From Paracoccaceae bacterium (GTDB taxonomy: Bacteria; Pseudomonadota; Alphaproteobacteria; Rhodobacterales; Rhodobacteraceae), in NCBI GenBank assembly GCA_947449875.1, contig CANFSY010000009.1, forward strand, positions 1-44,834: a DNA stretch of 44,834 bases. The letters run 5' to 3'. The notes beneath the pieces are model-generated. The model saw only the letters and a list, made by a program, of their open reading frames with translations. It was not told the origin of the DNA and did not search any database. The position numbers and the translations under genes were made by a program. Positions within the stretch are counted from its first letter, which is position 1; each line of letters begins with the position of its first letter. Positions 23,723-32,209 of the stretch are shown one piece after another.

Positions 23723-24397
23723 CTACACCCGCAAGCGGCGCATGCCCACAATCTGCCGGATCAGCCCCAAGGGCGGCACGGCGCGCATCAGGTCGCGCAG
23801 CATCAAGACATCGCCCCAAACCCCGGTCCAAAACCCGTATTTCGCCGATTTCAGCGGGCTTTTCACCCCGGGCAGGCGCACCACGGCCAAAGGCGCGCGG
23901 GCTTTCAGGGTCAGGCCATTCAAGAACACCTCAAAGCCAAACTTCGGCAGGCGCAGCAACGCTTCTTCCTGCCCCGCCAGCAGATCGCGCCGGATGGCGC
24001 GCTCGCCCGAGATGTAATCCAGCCCGATCCAGCGCCACAAAGCCGGGGCGTTGTCGCGCAGCGAGATCGACATGGCAGCGTCGCCTTGCATCAAGGGCGT
24101 AATCAGCGCCGTCAGATGGGCGGGCGACAGACCGACCAGATCGGCATCTATCAGCAAGATCACCTCTGACCGCGTCTCGGCAAAGCCGCGCGCCAAGGCC
24201 GCCGTCTTGCCGCCGTTTTGTGCCAAGGTGATCAGACGCGCCTGCGCAAAGCCGCGCACCACAGCCGAGGTTGCATCGCGCGACCCGTCATCCACCACCA
24301 GCACCTCGTCAATCAACGGGTGGCCCAGCACCGCTGACAGCACAGCCCCGATGCGGGCCTGTTCGTTATAAGCGGGGATGACGCACGTCAGTTTCAT
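23723..24397 (-). CDS. Family 2 glycosyltransferase (membrane-associated type)
   Basis: The 224-residue GT-A enzyme has the signatures VIPAYNEQARIG, VVDDGSRDAT and the DxD-type LIDADLVG, all near the N-terminal half. The C-terminus is basic and lacks a long membrane domain. It would transfer a sugar from a nucleotide- or lipid-linked donor to an acceptor. It overlaps the DedA stop by 4 nt (ATGA), so it is coupled to the DedA and GT21 genes. With those genes and the LpxH-like enzyme, it probably takes part in a glycolipid or lipid-carrier pathway. The donor and acceptor are not readable. Confidence 0.85.
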   Translation of the reverse strand: MKLTCVIPAYNEQARIGAVLSAVLGHPLIDEVLVVDDGSRDATSAVVRGFAQARLITLAQNGGKTAALARGFAETRSEVILLIDADLVGLSPAHLTALITPLMQGDAAMSISLRDNAPALWRWIGLDYISGERAIRRDLLAGQEEALLRLPKFGFEVFLNGLTLKARAPLAVVRLPGVKSPLKSAKYGFWTGVWGDVLMLRDLMRAVPPLGLIRQIVGMRRLRV

Positions 24398-24957
24398 GGC
24401 CGTCTGCGCTGCCATATCGCCAAAAGTACCACCGCCAGCCCCACCACCAAGCCCAGCGAGATGCGCCAGATCCACGTGTCCACCGCCGCATAGGCCGACC
24501 CGATGAACCAGCCGATCAGCGTGAACACCGCCGTCTTGGGCAAGGTGCCCACCACGTTATAGGCCATATAGGCCGAAAAGTTCATCCGCGCCGCGCCCGA
24601 GGCCAGCATGATCGGCAAGCCCGCCGAATGCGTCCACTTGCCCAACAGGATCGTCCAGCCGCCCTTGGAGGCAAAATGCCCCTCAAGCGACAGCTGGCGT
24701 GCCTCTGTCATGCCCAGACGGGCCAGCCAACGGTCGGGCAAAAGGGCGGGACCTAGGCGGCCGATCCAGTAATACATCGCATCGCCGATCAGATCGCCCA
24801 GCACACACACCGCATAAACCGCGAAGATTTGCATATAGCCCAGCTTGGCAAGGTAAGCCGCAATCACGGTGACAATCGGGCCTTCGATCACCGCCAAGGG
24901 GCCGACCAGCCACAGGCCATGGGCCTGCATCAGGGCCAAGACGGCATCTTGCGCCAT
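24394..24957 (-). CDS. DedA-family inner-membrane protein
   Basis: The 187-residue membrane protein has five to six hydrophobic helices. DedA features are the AYLAKLGY loop, GDLIGDAMYYWIGRLG, the EGHFASKGGWTILLGKW loop (with E and R/K positions known to be needed for lipid flipping) and the PIMLASGAARM segment. DedA proteins are thought to move undecaprenyl phosphate or phosphatidylethanolamine across the inner membrane. Its start overlaps the GT21 gene stop (TGATG), and the GT2 gene overlaps its stop, so all three are co-translated. A role in supplying lipid carriers to the glycosyltransferases is an inference. Confidence 0.87.
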   Translation of the reverse strand: MAQDAVLALMQAHGLWLVGPLAVIEGPIVTVIAAYLAKLGYMQIFAVYAVCVLGDLIGDAMYYWIGRLGPALLPDRWLARLGMTEARQLSLEGHFASKGGWTILLGKWTHSAGLPIMLASGAARMNFSAYMAYNVVGTLPKTAVFTLIGWFIGSAYAAVDTWIWRISLGLVVGLAVVLLAIWQRRRP

Positions 24958-26084
24958 CAGGGCTTGTCCTTGGGGGGGGCCACTTCGGCAGCGGTCATGG
25001 CATTGCCGCGCCATTCAAAGGAATTGCCAGCCCAAGCGGCAAACCATAAGGCGGGCAGCAAGGCATCGCGGGTCATCCATGCTGCCAGATCGGCAGGGGC
25101 GCGGGGCCAATCGCCCGCGGCGGCCAAAAGATACTCGGCCCCGTACCACAGCCCCAAAAAGGCCGGCACCCACCACAGCGGCGCGCCCATGGCGACCAAC
25201 ACCAGCAGGGCCACAAAGGGCAAGGCCGCGCCCGCCAGCAGTTCGGGCAAAAACAGCGCCAAAAAGCCCATACGGCGCACTTTGGCCCACCGCACCTGAC
25301 GCCGCCAGACCACAGCACCTTGCCGTGCCCCGATGGGTTGGGCAAAGAACCGCGCAGGCAAGCGCACCACCTTACCTTGCGCGCGCACGGTTTTGGTCGA
25401 GGCCACATCTTCCGCCATCTCGCGCCCCAGCACGGCAATACCGCCCGCAGACTCTAGCACCTTCCGGTCCCAGAACAGCATCTTACCCTGCGCATACCCC
25501 TGCCCCAACCGCGAGGCTGCCATTTGCCAGCGCGCCTGAAAGGTGTTCAAAAACGCGCATTCCACACGGCCCCAAAAGCCGTCTGGCCGAATGCCAATCG
25601 GCGGGGAAGACACCAACCCCGTCTGCGGCGTAAATTCGGCCATGCAGCGGCGCAGGGCGTCCGGGGGCAAGATCACATTGCTGTCTGACATCAAAATATG
25701 GTCATATCCCGCCGCCTGCCAGCCTTTGACCAGATTGTTCAGCTTGGGGTTGCCTGAAACCCTATCATCGCCTGTCAAAACCTGCGCCGCAACCGACGGG
25801 TGCCGCGCGATCAGCTTTTGCACCAGCCCTACCGCAGGGTCGGCAGGATCAGCCGCGCAAAAGATCAGCTCAAAGCGCGGGTAATCCAGACGAAAGGTGG
25901 ATTCCAGTGTTTCTTCCAGAAAATTCTCGATCCCGCAGATCGGGCGCAGCACCGTGACAGGTGGCAAGACCGCAGGCCCGCCCGCAGGCCTGCGCCACAA
26001 AGCCGCCAGCGCCAAGCCCACGCCCGCCCCTTGCACGGCCATGCAAACCGCGATGAATGTTGCCAAAATCAGGGCCAAGCCCAT
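24957..26084 (-). CDS. GT21-type (ceramide-glucosyltransferase-like) membrane glycosyltransferase
   Basis: The 375-residue integral glycosyltransferase starts with a membrane helix (residues 1-30). The catalytic domain carries SVLRP-like PVTVLRPICG, the DD/DxD pattern in ADPADPA and MSDSNVI, and the (Q/R)xxRW signature as WRRQVRWAKVRR. It ends with several membrane helices. This is the GT21 layout, whose known members make glucosylceramide or the hopanoid-associated HpnI product. The start is ATG 26084 behind GGCAAGGGCGTGACT. Its stop overlaps the DedA start. The acceptor here (ceramide, hopanoid, diacylglycerol or other) cannot be decided. Confidence 0.86.
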   Translation of the reverse strand: MGLALILATFIAVCMAVQGAGVGLALAALWRRPAGGPAVLPPVTVLRPICGIENFLEETLESTFRLDYPRFELIFCAADPADPAVGLVQKLIARHPSVAAQVLTGDDRVSGNPKLNNLVKGWQAAGYDHILMSDSNVILPPDALRRCMAEFTPQTGLVSSPPIGIRPDGFWGRVECAFLNTFQARWQMAASRLGQGYAQGKMLFWDRKVLESAGGIAVLGREMAEDVASTKTVRAQGKVVRLPARFFAQPIGARQGAVVWRRQVRWAKVRRMGFLALFLPELLAGAALPFVALLVLVAMGAPLWWVPAFLGLWYGAEYLLAAAGDWPRAPADLAAWMTRDALLPALWFAAWAGNSFEWRGNAMTAAEVAPPKDKP

Positions 26085-26118
26085 AGTCACGCCCTTGCCA
26101 AAATCCCGCGCCGCCCGA

Positions 26119-27006
26119 TCACCTTTGGGCGGCTTGCGCAAATCCCATATGCACCGGTTGGGCGCCCATTTCCAGAGCAAGCCGCGCGGCGCTGGCACTT
26201 TCCACCCCATGGGCGGCCCAATCAATCAGCACAAGGCGACCGCCCGCCGTTTCGGCCAAGGCGGTGGCGTTTTCCACCCAGTCGCCGCAGTTGGCATATT
26301 CTACCCCGTGATCGGCATGCAGGGCGGGCTTGTGGAAATGGCCGCAGATGATGCCATCGGCTTGATGGCGGCGGGCCACCTCCGACAGACGCTCTTCAAA
26401 GGCATCGCAAGCACGGATCATGTCGTTAAAGTGTTTGACCAGCCGCTCGGCCAAATTGGATTTTGGCAGGCCGCGGCGCTCGCGGCGGGCGTTGATCCAG
26501 CCGATCAACCCGCGCACGCCACTGTCGATCCGCGTCGACAGGCGCGAGAGTTTGGGGAATTTCGCGTCGAACAGATCGGTTTCATCGCCGTGCACCACCA
26601 GATAGCGGCGGCCATCGGCGGCCTTGTGCAGGATGCGGTCGTGGATTTCCACGCCCAACATCGCCTGCCCGATGAAGCGGCGAAAGAACGCGTCGTGGTT
26701 GCCGGGGGTAAAGACCAGCCGCACCCCGTGGCGGGCGCGGTCAAACAAGATCGCCAGCACTTGTTGCTGCGCCGCTGTCCAATGCGCGCCCAAGGGCAGC
26801 CATGTGTCAATGATATCGCCGACAAGGTAAATCACATCTGCCGTATGGGCCTGAAGGAACGACAACAGCAGATCGTCACGGCATGCGCGCGAGCCCAGAT
26901 GCAGGTCTGACAGGAACAGCACCGGAAAGTGGCGGGCTGGTTGCGGGCAGGGGGCGGGGGTCACCAAAGCGCCCGCAGGCAAGAAATCGGCTGGGTGCAG
27001 TCTCAT
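26119..27006 (-). CDS. LpxH-like calcineurin-fold phosphoesterase (UDP-2,3-diacylglucosamine diphosphatase-like)
   Basis: The 295-residue metallophosphoesterase has the metal ligands of LpxH in order: SDLHLG (Asp34, His36), VGDIIDTW, GNHDAFFRR (Asn103-His104), VHGDETDLFD and GHFHKPAL. Mid-protein basic residues (LIGWINARRERRG) may bind a phospholipid or sugar phosphate. LpxH makes lipid X in lipid A synthesis. The longer C-terminus and neighbours suggest a paralogue acting on another pyrophosphate lipid. The ATG at 27006 has GGAAGGGGA as ribosome site. It is the first gene of the LpxH-like/GT21/DedA/GT2 set. Confidence 0.82.
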   Translation of the reverse strand: MRLHPADFLPAGALVTPAPCPQPARHFPVLFLSDLHLGSRACRDDLLLSFLQAHTADVIYLVGDIIDTWLPLGAHWTAAQQQVLAILFDRARHGVRLVFTPGNHDAFFRRFIGQAMLGVEIHDRILHKAADGRRYLVVHGDETDLFDAKFPKLSRLSTRIDSGVRGLIGWINARRERRGLPKSNLAERLVKHFNDMIRACDAFEERLSEVARRHQADGIICGHFHKPALHADHGVEYANCGDWVENATALAETAGGRLVLIDWAAHGVESASAARLALEMGAQPVHMGFAQAAQR

Positions 27007-27291
27007 CTGATCGTCCCCTTCCGGCGCGCCCCTTGGGGCATTGTGGTCTTTACGGCGGGCTGCGGCGGTTCCGTCGAACCGCCACCAAGTATTTTGCTGC
27101 CCGTCTAGCGTGTTTCTGCAACGGCGATGTGACACTTTTTGCCCCAATCCCTTCAAAAGCTTGTGCAAAGGGCATCTTTGCCCCACGCCGTGCCTGTCTG
27201 GTGGCAGAACATGCTGCATCTGCACAAATACCACACATGGCGGGGTGCGCGGATGGCCTGTGTCAATGTGGCGGCAGAATTTTTAAAAAAA
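27007..27291. other. 285-bp intergenic region, no gene recognised
   Basis: It separates two minus-strand genes. An AT-rich patch (TTTTTTTAAAAATTC on the minus strand) follows the kinase stop. A TTGACA lies next to it on the minus strand but lacks a convincing -10 box. Short frames here have no ribosome site or family resemblance, so I list no gene. Confidence 0.4.
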
Positions 27292-28221
27292 TTACGGCTG
27301 TAACAAGTCTTCTGCCATCTGGCAGGCCAAGGTGACAAACCGCCTTTGCCGCGCCTCAGCGCCGGGTTCTGACAGGCGCGGGATGATCCAGCCGACATAG
27401 GAAAACGCGCGGATGGCTTGGAACAGCGGCAGATGGGTCAGGTCAATGGCGCGTGTCGCCAGATAGCCTTGCACAAAGGCCGCTTGCAGCGGGGCGGGAT
27501 CGGGCTCGCGCAGGATAAAGTTCAAGACGGTGGCCATGTCGAACAGCCGATAGCCAAAGCCGCCGTCGTCAAAGTCGATCAGATGCGGCCCGCCTGTGCC
27601 GATTAGCACGTTTTCTTGCACCAGATCGGCGTGGATCAAGCCATAATCGGCCCCCTGAAGGGCCAAGAGCTGCGCCAAGGCGTGGGTGCGTGCCCGCGTC
27701 AGCAGAGACGTTTGCGCTGCACTCAACAGCGGGTTCTCCCAAAAGCGGCCCCAAAGCGGGGCGTCGCCCAGAAGGCCTTGAGCGTCCCAGACGGGGCGGT
27801 CAAAGGCTAAAGGCGCGGTCCAGTCGTCGCTGTAGCGATGCAACAGCGCCATAGCCTGCCCCAAAGACCGATACGCGGGTACACCGTCCACGAGCGGGTT
27901 CAGGTGGCCGCCGATGCACATCGCCACCCCCTCTAACCAGCCCAGCACATCGACAATCTGGCCGTCCACCTCGTGACACAGCGCGCCGTCCAGCGCCGGT
28001 TGCGGGCGCGGCACCGACAGGCCGCGCTGGGCAAGCGCTGCCATCCAGTCCAGTTCCGACAAAAGCTGCGCACGGCTGCGCAACCCGCGCCGATGCACGC
28101 GCAAGGCCAAAGGGTGGGGGGCGTCGACGCGGTACACAAGGTTCTCGCGCGCGGCGACCAGCGGGGCCGTGTAATCCTGCAAGCCCCATAGCCGCAGGGC
28201 TTGGGCCAAAATGTCGCTCAT
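27292..28221 (-). CDS. APH-fold phosphotransferase (homoserine-kinase/SrkA-like)
   Basis: The 309-residue kinase has the APH-type catalytic loop HADLVQENVL followed by DFDDGGFGYRLFDMATVL. This second motif (DFDD-x-GFG-x-RLFD) is typical of homoserine-kinase II/SrkA and relatives rather than of choline kinase. The N-terminal lobe has an alanine/leucine-rich nucleotide-binding sheet. The start ATG 28221 is used because upstream frame to 28443 has no homology-like content and overlaps the divergent gene. It is divergent from the hypothetical gene at 28394, and a shared 172-bp gap probably holds promoters for both. The substrate is not known. Confidence 0.78.
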   Translation of the reverse strand: MSDILAQALRLWGLQDYTAPLVAARENLVYRVDAPHPLALRVHRRGLRSRAQLLSELDWMAALAQRGLSVPRPQPALDGALCHEVDGQIVDVLGWLEGVAMCIGGHLNPLVDGVPAYRSLGQAMALLHRYSDDWTAPLAFDRPVWDAQGLLGDAPLWGRFWENPLLSAAQTSLLTRARTHALAQLLALQGADYGLIHADLVQENVLIGTGGPHLIDFDDGGFGYRLFDMATVLNFILREPDPAPLQAAFVQGYLATRAIDLTHLPLFQAIRAFSYVGWIIPRLSEPGAEARQRRFVTLACQMAEDLLQP

Positions 28222-28393
28222 AACCGCGCCTGCGGGCATCGGGGGGAAAGCGCGCGCATGGGTCTGTCCTTTCAGCGCCTTGCCTTGGGCACCGCCGCAC
28301 ACTACCGCGCTTTGGTCTTGGTGCAAAGACAAGCGGGCCATTGACGCTGGCCTGCGGGAATGCGATGCGAACCTTCGCAATCTTGGGGGCATG

Positions 28394-29329
28394 ATGCAGG
28401 ACAAACCGCTGGATCCGTCAGAGCGCACGTTGCTTAAGACCATCGCTGAACTTCAGGCCGTTGACGGGTCGGTCGGGCGCGATGCGCTGTCGGTGGCCAC
28501 GCGCGGGCGCGGGGTAGAGTTTGGCCGCTCTTACGCGCGCATCAAATCCCTTGGCCTGATCGTCGAGACATCGCGCCGCGCCCCCTTCTTGCGGCGCTTG
28601 TTCGGGGCGCCAACGCTGCTGGTGGTGCACCTGACCGAGGCGGGCCGTATGGCCCTGTCGGAAATGGCAGCCCCGCGAGCCCCAGAGCCGCCCCTTGCCC
28701 CCTTGGCTGAGAGTGTCGAGGCGGCATCCGAGCCGGAACTGGTCTTGGACGTGCAAGATCCAACCCCGTCCCCTTCACCGCGCGCGCCGGCCAAGCCCGT
28801 TAAACGCCGCGCGGTTGTGGGCTTTACCGAGGAACTGGGCGGCACGCCGATGCCACCCGCCACTGCCCCCCGCGATGCTGACCCCGATGCGATCGAGGCG
28901 CTGCGCGAGGTGCTATCTGGCCTTGGCATTGATCTGACCATGGCGGGGGAAATGCTGGCAACGCAGCGCATCGCCGAAGGCCATAGCGGGGCCGAGGCTT
29001 TGGTGCAGGTGATCTTGTACACCTTTGCCCATGCCGTTCACCAAGACCTGACCAACGGGCGCGCGACTGCGGCGATGGGGCTGGCCGAATACGCCGTGGA
29101 AGTGCACCGCGAGCTGCAAAAGCTGAGCGATGCGGGGGCCATCAGTGCGGCGCGGTTTGCGGCCGACATGGACCAATTGAGCGTGCTTATGTCAGCAACC
29201 CCCGACGCCGCCCGCTTGGCCGCGACCTTGCTGCAAGACCCTTACGGCGGGGCCGCCCCGCCCGCTGTCTTGCCAGAAGAGCTGCGCTCTGGCCCACGCG
29301 GCGACGGAGATGACGACGACAGCTTTTAG
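28394..29329 (+). CDS. Hypothetical protein with winged-helix-like N-terminus and acidic tail
   Basis: I do not recognise the family. Residues about 1-80 resemble a winged helix (helix ERTLLKTIAELQAVDG, a basic SYARIKSLGLIVETSRR helix, then a LLVVHLTEAGRM strand). A Pro/Ala-rich linker follows (about 90-150), then a helical C-terminal domain (about 165-280) and an acidic end GDDDDSF. The frame is long, GC-biased and consistent with real coding. The ATG pair at 28391/28394 sits just behind GGGGG, and the second ATG has better spacing. It may be a DNA-binding or adaptor protein. It converges with the TauB-like gene (stop-to-stop eight bases). Confidence 0.6.
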   Translation: MQDKPLDPSERTLLKTIAELQAVDGSVGRDALSVATRGRGVEFGRSYARIKSLGLIVETSRRAPFLRRLFGAPTLLVVHLTEAGRMALSEMAAPRAPEPPLAPLAESVEAASEPELVLDVQDPTPSPSPRAPAKPVKRRAVVGFTEELGGTPMPPATAPRDADPDAIEALREVLSGLGIDLTMAGEMLATQRIAEGHSGAEALVQVILYTFAHAVHQDLTNGRATAAMGLAEYAVEVHRELQKLSDAGAISAARFAADMDQLSVLMSATPDAARLAATLLQDPYGGAAPPAVLPEELRSGPRGDGDDDDSF

Positions 29330-29336
29330 GGGGCTG

Positions 29337-30116
29337 TTAATCCTCGCCCTCTTCATCGGCGCGCAACAGGCCCATAATCTCGCGCTTCATGGCGATAAAG
29401 GCCGGATCCAGCACGATGTCGCCCAAGCGGGGGCGGGGGAAATCGACGCTCAGAACCTTGCGGATCTGGCCGGGCCGTCCGGACATGACAAAGACACGGT
29501 CGGCCAGCAAAATCGCCTCTTCGATGTCGTGGGTCACAAACAGCACGGTCTTTTGGCTGTGATCCCACACCCGCAACAACAAACGCTGCATCGCATGGCG
29601 CGTTTGGCTGTCTAGGGCGCCAAAGGGCTCATCCATCAGCAAGACCGCCGGATCATTGGCCAAGGCGCGGGCAATGGCCACGCGCTGCTTCATCCCGCCC
29701 GAAAGCTGGGCGGGGTAGTGATCGGCAAAGCCCGCAAGGCCCACTTCGGCCAAATAATGGCGCACCAGACGGTTGCGTTCGTCTTCGCCCAGGCCCCTGC
29801 GGCGCGGGCCATAGGCGACGTTTTGCGCCACCGTCAGCCATGGGAACAGCGTGTAGCTTTGAAACACCATGCCCCGATCTGGCCCGGGCCCGTCAACACT
29901 TTGGCCGCCTACCGTGATGGCCCCGCCGGTGCGATCCTCTAGCCCGGCGATCAGATACAGCAGGCTGGATTTGCCGCAGCCTGATGGCCCCACGATCACG
30001 GCAAATTCGTTGGGCTTCACGTCCAGCGACAGTCCGTCCAGCGCCAGCACCGTCTTTTCGCCCGACCCATAGCGCAGGGTGACGCTAGACACAGCGATAT
30101 CGGCAGATTGTGTCAT
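29337..30116 (-). CDS. TauB/SsuB-like ABC importer ATPase
   Basis: The 259-residue ATPase has the Walker [10 protein letters not shown] around 43-51, the Q-loop [12 protein letters not shown], the signature [18 protein letters not shown] and Walker [12 protein letters not shown]. This is the nitrate/sulfonate/taurine (NitT/TauT) class. It ends an operon receptor-permease-ATPase on the minus strand, with its ATG two bases after the permease stop. Known substrates of this class include alkanesulfonates, taurine, bicarbonate/nitrate, and pyrimidine precursors. The divergent SDR/HisD-paralogue/Rieske genes suggest an organic sulfonate or hydroxylated organic acid, as inference only. Confidence 0.92.
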   Translation of the reverse strand: MTQSADIAVSSVTLRYGSGEKTVLALDGLSLDVKPNEFAVIVGPSGCGKSSLLYLIAGLEDRTGGAITVGGQSVDGPGPDRGMVFQSYTLFPWLTVAQNVAYGPRRRGLGEDERNRLVRHYLAEVGLAGFADHYPAQLSGGMKQRVAIARALANDPAVLLMDEPFGALDSQTRHAMQRLLLRVWDHSQKTVLFVTHDIEEAILLADRVFVMSGRPGQIRKVLSVDFPRPRLGDIVLDPAFIAMKREIMGLLRADEEGED

Positions 30117-30117
30117 C

Positions 30118-30918
30118 TTACACCGCCCAAGGGGCGACAAAGCGCCGCAGCAAACGAAAGCCCTGATCGGTGATAAGCCCCAAAATGCCGATCATCGCGA
30201 TGGCCAGAAAAATGATATCGACCTGAAAGCCCCGCATGGCTTTGAGCGAAATATACCCCAGCCCCGACTTGGCCGCGACCAGTTCTGCCACGACAAGATA
30301 GGTCCAAGCCCAGCCCACCGTCACCCGCAGAATATCCAGCACCGCCGGAAGGCTGGCGGGAAAGACAATATGGCGCACTGTGGTCGACCGCTTGGTGCCC
30401 AAAGTATAGGCCGCATTGACCAAATCGCGCGGCACAGAGCGCGCCGCATCGGCGATCATCACCAGTTGCTGAAAAAACGTGCCAAAGATGATCACCGACA
30501 CGCGCTGTTCGATCCCGATGCCGATCCACAGAATAAACAGCGGCACAAAGGACGTGACGGGCAGATAGCGGATAAAGTTGACCAGTGGGTCCAGCGCCGC
30601 CTGCACCGCCTTATAGGTGCCCATATACAGCCCCAAAGGCACCGCCACGATGGACGAGATCACAAACCCCACCAGCACCACTTGGGCCGAGGCTGCGGTG
30701 TGCATCATCAACGACCCATCCGCAATCAAACGCCCCGCGGTCATCAGCACCTTGCCGGGGGCGGGCAAAAACATCTCGGGCACCCGCCCGCCGTAGGTCA
30801 GCCACATCCACCCGACCAGCACCAAGGCCCAGACCGCAGCCCCCAAGCTGATGGCCAAGGCCACGGGTATCGGGCGATAGGGCACGAAGGCCATGGAAAG
30901 ACGCGATTTTTCGGACAC
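30118..30918 (-). CDS. TauC/SsuC-like ABC importer permease
   Basis: The 266-residue permease has about six membrane helices and the cytoplasmic docking loop with ARSVPRDLVNAAYTLGTKRSTT, then FPASLPAVLDILRVTVGWAWTYLVVAELVAAKSGLGY, all typical of TauC/SsuC. The start is uncertain. GTG 30918 has AAGG at good spacing. A TTG at 30978 would begin just after the receptor stop without a ribosome site, and ATG 30894 is another option. It sits between receptor and ATPase genes in the operon. No substrate can be read from it. Confidence 0.86.
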   Translation of the reverse strand: MSEKSRLSMAFVPYRPIPVALAISLGAAVWALVLVGWMWLTYGGRVPEMFLPAPGKVLMTAGRLIADGSLMMHTAASAQVVLVGFVISSIVAVPLGLYMGTYKAVQAALDPLVNFIRYLPVTSFVPLFILWIGIGIEQRVSVIIFGTFFQQLVMIADAARSVPRDLVNAAYTLGTKRSTTVRHIVFPASLPAVLDILRVTVGWAWTYLVVAELVAAKSGLGYISLKAMRGFQVDIIFLAIAMIGILGLITDQGFRLLRRFVAPWAV

Positions 30919-30984
30919 CGTGGGCACCTTGTGTAAACGGGCCGAAGCCAAGGGCTTCGACCCGTTGCTTATGGTCAAAAGCGG

Positions 30985-31953
30985 TTACTGGGCAAGAAAA
31001 GACGTGTCGACCAACTGATCGTAGGTCACATCCATGTGCAATTTGCCCAACCCCCCCCAAATCTCGCCGCCCAAGGTGACCAGCTTACCCGATTCGCCCG
31101 CCGCACCGTCTTTGAAGAATTCGGCGTTGCGATCTTTGCCATAGAACTGCACGCCCGCGGCCGAGGCTGCGAAATCCTTGGGGTCCGACAGCCAGCCGCC
31201 CACCCCTGCGGCCATGATCTCGTAGGCCTTGTCTTGATTGGCCAGCAAATACTCATGCGCCTTTTGCAAACCCGCGACCAAGGCTTTGACATCCTCGGGC
31301 TGCTTTTCGATCACATCGCAGCGCAGCGCGATCACATCGACAATCAGGCCCGGCGTCTGGTCAGACGATACCAGCACCTTGCCGATCTTTTGTTCTTTGG
31401 CCAGCGTCAGATGCGGCTCCCATGTCACGGCGACGGGGATTTGCCCGGCCATAAAGGCGGCTGCGGCATCGTCAGCGGTCATGTTGACGATGGTGACATC
31501 TTTTTCCGTCATCCCTGCTTGCTTGAGCAGGATGTTAAACCAGAACTGGCTGACCGACCCTTCGTTCATGCCCACATCGCGGCCCTTCAGGTCGGCGATG
31601 GTGTTCACATCGTTCGGGGCCAAAATGCCGTCGCCGCCGTGGCTGTCATCAAGGGCGTAGATGGCCTTAAAGCACATCTCGTCCGAGCGGTATTTCATGA
31701 TCTCGTCAATCGTGGCCGCCGTGCCTTGCAGTTCGCCCGATGCAACACCTGCCATGGTCAACGAGGCTTCCTCGATGATCTGCGGATCAACGGTCAAGCC
31801 GGCGTCAGAGAAATAGCCCAGTTCTTTGGCCAAGAAGATCTCGCCGTAGCCAACCCATGTTGTCATGCCCAGCTTGATTTCGCCTGCTGATGCCGCAGTC
31901 GACAGGCCCATAATCGCGGCCAGTGTCAGGCCCGAAAGAATAGATGCTTTCAT
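30985..31953 (-). CDS. NMT1/SsuA-like periplasmic receptor of the TauABC-type importer
   Basis: The 322-residue receptor has a Sec signal peptide (MKASILSGLTLAAIMGLSTAASA) and a mature type II binding fold of the NMT1/SsuA class. It includes the TTWVGYGE loop, ELGYFSDAGLTVDPQ and the NEGSVSQFWFNILLK helix. The start, ATG 31953, has GGAGAA at spacing seven. It is first in the operon and divergent from the SDR gene (gap 31954-32209, with the repeat pair). Class members bind sulfonates, nitrate or thiamine pyrimidine precursors. No residue lets me choose among these. Confidence 0.88.
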   Translation of the reverse strand: MKASILSGLTLAAIMGLSTAASAGEIKLGMTTWVGYGEIFLAKELGYFSDAGLTVDPQIIEEASLTMAGVASGELQGTAATIDEIMKYRSDEMCFKAIYALDDSHGGDGILAPNDVNTIADLKGRDVGMNEGSVSQFWFNILLKQAGMTEKDVTIVNMTADDAAAAFMAGQIPVAVTWEPHLTLAKEQKIGKVLVSSDQTPGLIVDVIALRCDVIEKQPEDVKALVAGLQKAHEYLLANQDKAYEIMAAGVGGWLSDPKDFAASAAGVQFYGKDRNAEFFKDGAAGESGKLVTLGGEIWGGLGKLHMDVTYDQLVDTSFLAQ

Positions 31954-32090
31954 CGTCACATTCTCCACTAAGATGGCCCCGTGGGGCTTTGTGTGCTCGC
32001 GACAAGCAAACACGCTTTGACACCCAGATCAATCGCGGATTTGTCTGGGATCGGGTGTAATTTAGGCTGTGATGTGGTCAGATCGGGTGC

Positions 32091-32118
32091 GGTGGGTTTC
32101 ACCCAGCCTACGGGGTTT
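32091..32118. repeat. Intergenic hairpin repeat, copy 1
   Basis: This 28-bp unit begins GGTGGGTTTCACCCAGCCTA and is 26/28 identical to copy 2, 41 bases downstream. Its core is an inverted repeat GGTGGGT-TTC-ACCCA(G)CC. I associate this type with short repeats scattered in Rhodobacteraceae intergenic DNA. Confidence 0.7.
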
Positions 32119-32131
32119 GGGGATGGGGTTT

Positions 32132-32159
32132 GGTGGGTTTCACCCACCCTACGGGGATT
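32132..32159. repeat. Intergenic hairpin repeat, copy 2
   Basis: This unit begins GGTGGGTTTCACCCACCCTA and has the perfect 7-bp stem GGTGGGT/ACCCACC. It lies 50 bases before the SDR start codon in the divergent gap, not at a gene end. The remainder of 31954-32209 shows no gene to me. Confidence 0.75.
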
Positions 32160-32209
32160 GACCCTTCCGCTTTGCGCGAAAGCCCCGCAAGATGGCGGGG
32201 GAGGTGATC

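Noticed and set aside
27050-27238. 62-codon minus-strand frame in the 285-bp gap
   Set aside because: It has no ribosome site and Arg/Ala-rich composition. I see no evidence that it is translated.
27277-27300. AT-rich patch read as a terminator of the APH kinase gene
   Set aside because: There is a T-run on the minus strand but no GC stem before it, so I do not call a terminator.
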